Below, piece after piece: positions 63,969 through 64,000 of a stretch of DNA of 64,000 nt. Origin of the DNA: Aphanomyces cochlioides (lineage: Eukaryota > Oomycota > Saprolegniomycetes > Saprolegniales > Verrucalvaceae); the NCBI GenBank assembly GCA_019828595.1, contig JAHQRK010000010.1:1984001-2048000 (forward strand), written 5' to 3'. A program made the position numbers and the translations under genes. The notes under the pieces are model-generated. The model was not told the origin of the DNA. It saw only the letters and a program-made list of their open reading frames with translations, and did no database searches. The number at the start of each line of letters is the position of its first letter. The stretch's first letter is position 1.

Positions 63969-64000
63969 GACCCAAAATCCCGAGGCGTTGTCCAGCGATA

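Larger units (their letters stand above)
60607..64000 (-). mobile_element. Ty3/Gypsy element with a second RNase H domain, 5' part outside window
   Basis: In minus-strand order: end of RT, a degenerate RNase H, a second complete RNase H, integrase and a C-terminal tail. Gag, protease and the front of RT lie beyond 64000. In-frame stops at 63243-63245, near 61590 and near 61322, and a frameshift near 61735, show decay. Ty3/Gypsy elements with an added archaeal-type RNase H are known in oomycetes and in the plant Tat group. Confidence 0.88.

Overview
The window looks like nuclear DNA of an oomycete, most likely a Saprolegniales (Aphanomyces/Saprolegnia type). The evidence is short (about 42-57 bp) GT...(T)AG introns, densely packed genes with convergent 3' ends only 30-35 bp apart, a POC1 centriole gene, WGR-PARPs, and a transposon load typical of these genomes (Ty3/Gypsy, PIF/Harbinger, Crypton, Helitron, tyrosine-recombinase retroelement, Tc1/mariner). 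This assignment is inference from gene content; no rRNA or other marker gene is present.

Layout. 1-4.3 kb: a decayed Ty3/Gypsy element on the + strand with its 3' LTR and the last 29 bp of its 5' LTR. 5.4-11.3 kb: host genes, namely an alpha/beta hydrolase (-), a small two-pass membrane protein (+), a PH-domain protein with a C-terminal CaaX box (+) and POC1 (-). 11.6-17.3 kb: a transposon graveyard with a Harbinger accessory gene and transposase remnant, a Crypton tyrosine recombinase lying directly against it, and a 3'-truncated Helitron Rep gene. 18.3-31.5 kb: a small signal-peptide/TM protein (+) converges on one very long minus-strand reading unit, apparently a single gene of about 3,500-3,800 residues: LRR, IQ/SFI1-type repeats, FN3, C2H2 fingers, coiled coil, MORN repeats and WW domains.

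31.7-55.8 kb is an array of WGR-PARP genes on the minus strand. There are two intact copies (31.7 and 53.9 kb), one deleted pseudogene (33.9 kb), and one copy split in two by about 7 kb of transposon (3' part at 40.7 kb, 5' part at 48-50.4 kb). The split copy has two WGR domains and two blocks of nucleoporin-like FG repeats. The inserted DNA is a tyrosine-recombinase (DIRS/Ngaro-type) retroelement that itself seems to have received a Tc1/mariner copy. Between the PARPs lie a tandem pair of multi-pass membrane genes (one broken, one intact) and a 37-bp minisatellite. 51-53.3 kb holds inverted repeats and two MITE-like elements with Harbinger-style TWA target sites. At 57.0 kb a short gene combines the KRxTRS-type N-terminus of the PARPs with a Nup98-like motif.

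58.3-64 kb is mostly a second, minus-strand Ty3/Gypsy element that runs off the window. Its original RNase H has lost catalytic residues, and a second, complete RNase H domain follows it.

The host genes do not form an obvious pathway. The strongest themes are (i) local expansion and diversification of PARPs, with a possible link to nuclear-pore sequences, (ii) centriole/flagellar-type proteins (POC1 and the LRR-IQ-MORN giant), and (iii) repeated transposon nesting.
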